64,000 nt of DNA, taken from the NCBI RefSeq assembly GCF_039538145.1, contig NZ_BAABBV010000001.1:1860001-1924000 (forward strand). The letters run 5' to 3'. This DNA comes from Gryllotalpicola daejeonensis. GTDB lineage: Bacteria; Actinomycetota; Actinomycetes; Actinomycetales; Microbacteriaceae. Each line of letters opens with the position of its first letter. The stretch's first letter is position 1. Below the pieces are notes generated by a model. That model saw only the letters and a program-made list of their open reading frames with translations. It did no database searches and had not been told where the DNA came from. Positions 59,454 to 64,000 of this stretch are shown here, in pieces. The position numbers and the translations under genes were made by a program.

Positions 59454-60298
59454 GGCCGCACCGCTGGACGACGGGGCGCGTGGCCGCGCAATCCGTGCTG
59501 TATGCCGTGCTGACGATGCTCGCGCTGGTCTACATCCTGCCGTTCCTCATCCAGATCGCGACGTCGTTCAAGACCGACCCCGACGCCGCGAACAACCCCA
59601 TCTCGCTCATCCCGAACCCGTTCAGCGTCGCCGCGATCGACAAGCTGTTCACGAACTCCGACTTCCCGCTGTGGTTCATGAACTCGGCCATCATCACGGT
59701 CTTCGTCACACTCGGCCGGGTGCTGTTCGACTCGCTCGCGGGCTACGCGCTGGCGCGCCTGCACTTCCGCGGCCGCAACGTGATCTTCGCGGGCCTGGTG
59801 GCGGTGATGGCGGTGCCGAACGTGGTGCTGCTGATCCCGAAGTTCCTCGTGCTCAACACGCTCAGCATCTACGACTCGTACGTCGGCATGATCGTGCCGC
59901 TGATGGTGGATGCCGCGGGAGTGTTCATCATGAAGGGGTTCTTCGAGTCGATTCCGCTCGCGGTCGAAGAGGCCGCGCGCATCGACGGCGCGAGCACGCT
60001 GCGGCTGTTCTGGTCGGTGGTGCTGCCGATGGCACAGCCGGCGCTCGTGACGATCGTGATCCTGTCGTTCCAGGGGTCATGGAACGAGCTCGCGCACTTC
60101 GTGGTCGCCGCGCAGAACCCGGCGCTCACACCGCTCACGAAGGGCGTCGCGACGCTCGCGAGCGGCTCGCTCGGCTCTGGCACGCAGTACCCGCTGAAAC
60201 TCGCCGCGGCGCTCATCATGACCCTGCCGGTCGCTGCGATGTTCTTCATCTTCCAGCGCCGCATCATGAACCAGAGCGAAGGGGCGGTGAAAGAGTGA
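59450..60298 (+). CDS. Sugar ABC transporter permease (MalG-like)
   Basis: A 282-aa membrane protein with six transmembrane segments. The EAA loop is PLAVEEAARIDGASTLRLFWSVVLPMAQP. ATG overlaps the previous stop by 4 bp. Forms the membrane channel with the MalF-like protein. Confidence 0.93.
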   Translation: MRPHRWTTGRVAAQSVLYAVLTMLALVYILPFLIQIATSFKTDPDAANNPISLIPNPFSVAAIDKLFTNSDFPLWFMNSAIITVFVTLGRVLFDSLAGYALARLHFRGRNVIFAGLVAVMAVPNVVLLIPKFLVLNTLSIYDSYVGMIVPLMVDAAGVFIMKGFFESIPLAVEEAARIDGASTLRLFWSVVLPMAQPALVTIVILSFQGSWNELAHFVVAAQNPALTPLTKGVATLASGSLGSGTQYPLKLAAALIMTLPVAAMFFIFQRRIMNQSEGAVKE

Positions 60299-62202
60299 GC
60301 GACTTCCGGCCGCAGCCCCTGCTGCACGACGCGCACGTCGTGCTGCGCGCGCCGACGCAGGCATGGTCCGACAGCACCGGCGACATGGGCGCCGAGGCAG
60401 TGCACGGGCTGTACCACTCGAACACCCGGGTGATCGACACGCTGTCGTTCTCGGTCGAGGGCCACTCGCTCGAGCCGCTGCGCGAGCTCGACGACACCGC
60501 GATGAGCACGACCTTCACGACGGTGCTGCGCGGTCTGCCGGGCGAGCGCGCCGACCCGCGTTTCCGGGTCGAGCGCACGCGCGTGGTCGACGCCGGGCGG
60601 ATGTCTGAGGAGATCGTCTTCAACTCGGCGCTGCCCGACGCCGTGCGCCTCACCGCGGTGCTGCGCCTGCACGCGGACTTCACGCCGATCCACCTCGTGA
60701 AGGACGGCCTGCGGAACGAGCAGCCGGTGCCGGGCACGACGGGTGGGGGCCGCGGCGGTTCCGACGGCGACGGCGGCCCCGCGTTCGCGTCGTGGAGCGA
60801 CGACGGCGTGACGCTGCGTGTCACCGCGCCGGGCGCAGTGCTGACCCACAGCGACGGCGAGCTCGAGTTCCGGTGGCCGGTCGAGGTGCCGGCAGGCGGC
60901 GCGCCCCGCATCGCCTGGTGGGCCGAGCTCGACGACGAGCGCGCCGTCGTGCAGGCGGTCACCGACGACCCCGGTTGGGATGCCGACGCGGTGCCCGCGT
61001 ACGACCTGCGCATTCGCCGCTGGGTGCAGCATGCGCTCACCGACCTCGTCGCGCTGCGGGTCACCCTGCGCGACCACGACGAGCCGTTCCTCGCGGCGGG
61101 CGCGCCCTGGTTCTTCACGCTGTTCGGGCGCGACTCGCTGTGGGCCGCGCACTTCATGCTGCCGCTCGATCAGCGGCTCGCGATGTCGACCCTGCGCGCG
61201 CTGTCGCAGCTGCAGGGCACCAAGGTCGACCCGCTGACCGCCGAGCAGCCCGGCAAGATCATGCACGAGCTGCGGCCGGCCATGCTCGAGCTGGCGCAGC
61301 AGAGCATCGTGCTGCCACCGCTCTATTACGGAACGATCGACGCGACGCCGCTGTGGATCACGCTGCTGCGCGACGCGTGGCACGCCGGCGCCTCCGGCGT
61401 CGAGGTGAAGGCGCTGCTGCCGAATCTGGCGATGGCGCTCGCGTGGATGCGCGACTACGGCATGAGCGACGACGGATTCCTGCGCTATGCCGACGAGTCA
61501 GGGCGCGGCCTGTCGAACCAGGGCTGGAAGGATTCCGACGACTCGATCCAGTGGCGCGACGGGCGGCTCGCCGAGGGGCCGATCGCCCTGTGCGAGGTGC
61601 AGGGCTACGCGTACGCGGCGGCGATGGCGGGCGCCGAGCTGCTCGAGAGCTTCGGCGAGCCGGGAGCCGAGGAGTGGCGATCGTGGGCCGCCGCGTTGCG
61701 GCAGCGCTTCAACGACGCATTCTGGGTCTCATCGCCTGACGGCGACTACCCGGCGATCGCGCTCGACGCGCACGGGCAGAAGGTCGACTCGGTCGCGAGC
61801 AACATGGGGCACCTGCTCGGCACCGGCATCCTCGACCACGAGGGCGCCGCGCTCGTCGCCCGCCGCCTGCTGTCGAGCGAGATGCGCTCAGGATTCGGGC
61901 TGCGCACCATGTCGACGGCCGAGTCCGGGTACTGGCCGATGGCGTACCACGGCGGCTCGGTATGGGCGCACGACACGGCGATCGCCGTGCTGGGCCTCGC
62001 GCGCGAGGGTTTCCACGGCGAGGCCCGCGTGCTGGCGGACGAACTCGTGAGCGCGGCTGTGCAGCTCGATTTCCGGATGCCTGAGCTTCACGCCGGCGAT
62101 GAGAGGCGCGGCACCGAGACTCCGGTTCCGTACCCCGCGGCGTGCCGCCCTCAGGCCTGGTCGGCGGCGGCGGCGATCGCGATCGCCTTCGCGGTCCGGT
62201 GA
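60295..62202 (+). CDS. Glycogen-debranching-type hydrolase (amylo-alpha-1,6-glucosidase family)
   Basis: A 635-aa cytoplasmic protein. The N-terminal beta domain has TGDMGAEAVHGLYHSNTRVI. The (alpha/alpha)6 part has WFFTLFGRDSLWAAHFMLPL, GRGLSNQGWKDSDDSIQW and ALCEVQGYAYAAAMAGAELL. It probably cleaves the sugar imported by the ABC transporter it is coupled to (GTGA overlap). The C-terminus ends soon after VPYPAACRPQAWSAAAA. It is shorter there than the paralogue at 62605-64000, which has an extra beta domain. Confidence 0.85.
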   Translation: MSDFRPQPLLHDAHVVLRAPTQAWSDSTGDMGAEAVHGLYHSNTRVIDTLSFSVEGHSLEPLRELDDTAMSTTFTTVLRGLPGERADPRFRVERTRVVDAGRMSEEIVFNSALPDAVRLTAVLRLHADFTPIHLVKDGLRNEQPVPGTTGGGRGGSDGDGGPAFASWSDDGVTLRVTAPGAVLTHSDGELEFRWPVEVPAGGAPRIAWWAELDDERAVVQAVTDDPGWDADAVPAYDLRIRRWVQHALTDLVALRVTLRDHDEPFLAAGAPWFFTLFGRDSLWAAHFMLPLDQRLAMSTLRALSQLQGTKVDPLTAEQPGKIMHELRPAMLELAQQSIVLPPLYYGTIDATPLWITLLRDAWHAGASGVEVKALLPNLAMALAWMRDYGMSDDGFLRYADESGRGLSNQGWKDSDDSIQWRDGRLAEGPIALCEVQGYAYAAAMAGAELLESFGEPGAEEWRSWAAALRQRFNDAFWVSSPDGDYPAIALDAHGQKVDSVASNMGHLLGTGILDHEGAALVARRLLSSEMRSGFGLRTMSTAESGYWPMAYHGGSVWAHDTAIAVLGLAREGFHGEARVLADELVSAAVQLDFRMPELHAGDERRGTETPVPYPAACRPQAWSAAAAIAIAFAVR

Positions 62203-62249
62203 CCTCGCCAGCGCCGTGCTCGACCTCGTGACGGCCCGCGCGGAGGGCT

Positions 62250-62588
62250 TCAGTCTTCGGCGCGGTCGCGGTCGGCGAGCTGCTGCTCGAGCTCGTCGAC
62301 GCGGCGGCGCAGCTCGAGCACTTTGCGGATGCCCGGAAGGGTGACACCCTCATCTGTCAGCTCGATCACCTCGCGCAGGCGGTCGATCTCGTCCTGGGTG
62401 TAGCGGCGCTGGTTACCCGTCGAGCGCTCGGGCTGCACGACCTCGAGGTCGTCGAGGCGACGCAGCTGGGCCTGCGGCACGTCGAGCAGAGTGGCGACCT
62501 GGCCGATCGTGTAGAACGGCACGTCGTGCGCCGGCCCGCGCTGCGCGTCGTCGCTCGCGCCGGCGGCACGCTCAGGTGCGCTTGCCAC
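62250..62588 (-). CDS. MerR family transcriptional regulator
   Basis: A 112-aa regulator. The helix-turn-helix is YTIGQVATLLDVPQAQLRRLDDLEVVQPERSTGNQRRY, followed by a short coiled coil (LRRRVDELEQQLADRDRAED). It is the size of HspR/SoxR-like short MerR proteins and lacks cysteines, so metal sensing is unlikely. GTG at 62588 has GGAGGGG 3 nt upstream. It lies between two debranching-type hydrolase genes and may control the one upstream. Confidence 0.85.
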   Translation of the reverse strand: MASAPERAAGASDDAQRGPAHDVPFYTIGQVATLLDVPQAQLRRLDDLEVVQPERSTGNQRRYTQDEIDRLREVIELTDEGVTLPGIRKVLELRRRVDELEQQLADRDRAED

Positions 62589-62604
62589 TCACCCCTCCAG
62601 CCCG

Positions 62605-64000
62605 TCAGACGACATCGATTGTAGCCACGCCCTCGGCGGGCGCAGCCGCGGCGTCGGTCGTCACCGAGCTGCCCTCGCTGTCCGCACGGACCGTGACCTG
62701 ACGGCGCTCGAAGGGCAGCTTGTCGATCGAGACGGCGCCGAGCCGCGCCGGCGCCGCGTTGACGTCGAGACGCCCGCGTTCGCCCGAGGGCGACAGGCCC
62801 AGCGAGATCCGCAGCAGCTCGAACGGCACCGCGGAAGCCCACGCCTGCGGTGAGCACGAGGTGGGGTACGGCACCGGCACCGGCTTCTCGGCGCGGTCGA
62901 AGCCGCAGAACAGCTCGGGCAGCCGACCGCCGAACGAGCGTGCGGCGTCGAGCACCCCGTCGACGACGCGCCCCGCCTGCTCTGCGTACCCGTAGCGGGC
63001 GATGCCGGCTGCGATCAGCGCGGTGTCGTGCGGCCACACCGACCCGTTGTGGTAGCTCACCGGGTTGTAGCGCGCGTTGCCCGTGCCGAGTGTGCGGATG
63101 CCGTACCCGGTGAACAACTCGGGCGAGAGCAGCCGCTCGACGACGGGGGCGGCGACCGCCTCGTCGACGATGCCCGTCCACAGGCACTGGCCCGCGTTCG
63201 AGGCGATCGCGTCGACCTGGCGCTTGTCGGCGTCGAGTGCGAGCGCGAGATAGCCCTGCTCCGGCATCCAGAACGCCTCGTGGAAACGCGCCTTGAGCTC
63301 GGCAGCGCGAGCACGCCACGTCTGCGCCGAAGCCGTGTCCCCGAAGCGCTCGTCGAGGTCGGCTTTGGCCAGGAAGGCGGCGTAGCAGTACCCCTGCACC
63401 TCGGCGAGCGCGATCGGCGCTCGCGCGAGGGCGCCGTTGCGGAAGGAGATCGCGTCGAAGCTGTCCTTCCAGCCCTGGTTGAGCAGACCGCGGTCGGTGC
63501 GGCGCTGATACTCGACGAATCCGTCGCCGTCCCTGTCGCCGTAGTCGACGATCCAGCGCGCGGCCGCCTCGACGGCCGGTCGCAGCGGCTCGAGCTCGGC
63601 GAGGGGAACGCCCCAGCGGGCCGCCTGCCCGACCAGCATGACGAACAACGGCGTCGAGTCGATCGAGCCGTAGTAGACGCTGTCACCGCCGAGCGCCAGC
63701 GACAGATCCGCCCCGAGGCGCACCTCGTGAAGAATCCGCCCCGGCTCCTCCTCCGTCAGCGGGTCGACGCGGCGCCCCTGCATTCGCGCGAGAGTGCGCA
63801 ACGTGCCCATCGCGAGCTCAGGCGAGAACGGCAGCGTCATCCAACTGGTGAGCAGCGAGTCACGGCCGAACAGCGCCATGAACCACGGGGCGCCCGCCGC
63901 CACCACGTCGTCGTCCGGGTGCTTGGGGTCGACGATGCGCAGCGCTCCCAGGTCTTGCTCGCTGCGCTCCAGCGCCTGCGCGAGGGCCGGGTCGTCGACG
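62605..64000 (-). CDS. Glycogen-debranching-type hydrolase, partial (5' end beyond window)
   Basis: 465 residues are visible, lacking the N-terminus. The (alpha/alpha)6 part is clear: WFMALFGRDSLLTSWMTLPF, GLLNQGWKDSFDAISF, ALAEVQGYCYAAFLAKADLD and YHNGSVWPHDTALIA. A C-terminal beta domain follows (RLDVNAAPARLGAVSIDKLP). It is paralogous to 60295-62202. It is probably an amylo-alpha-1,6-glucosidase-type enzyme acting on alpha-glucans; the exact bond is not certain. Confidence 0.85.
   Translation of the reverse strand, partial: VDDPALAQALERSEQDLGALRIVDPKHPDDDVVAAGAPWFMALFGRDSLLTSWMTLPFSPELAMGTLRTLARMQGRRVDPLTEEEPGRILHEVRLGADLSLALGGDSVYYGSIDSTPLFVMLVGQAARWGVPLAELEPLRPAVEAAARWIVDYGDRDGDGFVEYQRRTDRGLLNQGWKDSFDAISFRNGALARAPIALAEVQGYCYAAFLAKADLDERFGDTASAQTWRARAAELKARFHEAFWMPEQGYLALALDADKRQVDAIASNAGQCLWTGIVDEAVAAPVVERLLSPELFTGYGIRTLGTGNARYNPVSYHNGSVWPHDTALIAAGIARYGYAEQAGRVVDGVLDAARSFGGRLPELFCGFDRAEKPVPVPYPTSCSPQAWASAVPFELLRISLGLSPSGERGRLDVNAAPARLGAVSIDKLPFERRQVTVRADSEGSSVTTDAAAAPAEGVATIDVV

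Overview
The window is high-GC, densely coded DNA with mostly GTG/ATG starts, ATGA/GTGA stop-start overlaps, several apparently leaderless starts and no mobile-element genes. Protein families and base composition suggest a chromosomal segment of an actinobacterium; a Microbacteriaceae-like host is an inference from gene style and from the recurring word GGATGCC/GGCATCC, not a proven assignment.

About 1-28.7 kb is an exopolysaccharide (EPS) locus of the Wzx/Wzy type. It holds the end of a bacterial tyrosine-kinase/CpsD-like gene (3-653), a low-molecular-weight tyrosine phosphatase (4992-5591), eight GT4/GT-B and two GT2 glycosyltransferase domains, a Wzy-like polymerase (6715-8061), a Wzx-like flippase (11802-13343), two pyruvyl-transferase-like proteins, the initiating polyprenyl glycosylphosphotransferase (26564-28066), a hexapeptide acyltransferase (28066-28671), two GNAT/FemAB-like proteins and a PAP2 phosphatase. 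In its middle lies a nucleotide-sugar cassette: glucose-1-phosphate cytidylyltransferase (RfbF), CDP-glucose 4,6-dehydratase (RfbG), RmlC-like epimerase, a C-methyltransferase-like protein, a class III aminotransferase and a PIG-L deacetylase. This suggests a CDP-activated, deoxygenated, probably branched and/or aminated sugar. Several promoters here share two motifs: a CCCCCGCACTGGGG box, and GAG-N5-YTC-N7/8-GTTA in the -35/-10 region. This points to co-regulation of the locus.

About 28.7-47.4 kb is general chromosomal gene content: acyl-CoA oxidase, a YdcF/SanA-like protein, a TetR regulator with a divergent NAD(P)-binding protein, RecQ, a copper-handling trio (membrane protein, YcnI, CopC), an MFS exporter with its MarR regulator, a GH3 beta-glucosidase, a secreted beta-helix-like protein, a DEAD-box RNA helicase and a lipoprotein esterase.

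About 47.4-64 kb holds an RND permease, a DUF559-type nuclease-like protein followed by a repeat-rich non-coding stretch (51754-52142), a DUF4097-PadR operon with twin palindromic operators, a KimA-like potassium transporter, and a LacI-regulated sugar ABC transporter operon that ends in a glycogen-debranching-type hydrolase. A MerR regulator and a second, partial debranching-type hydrolase close the window.
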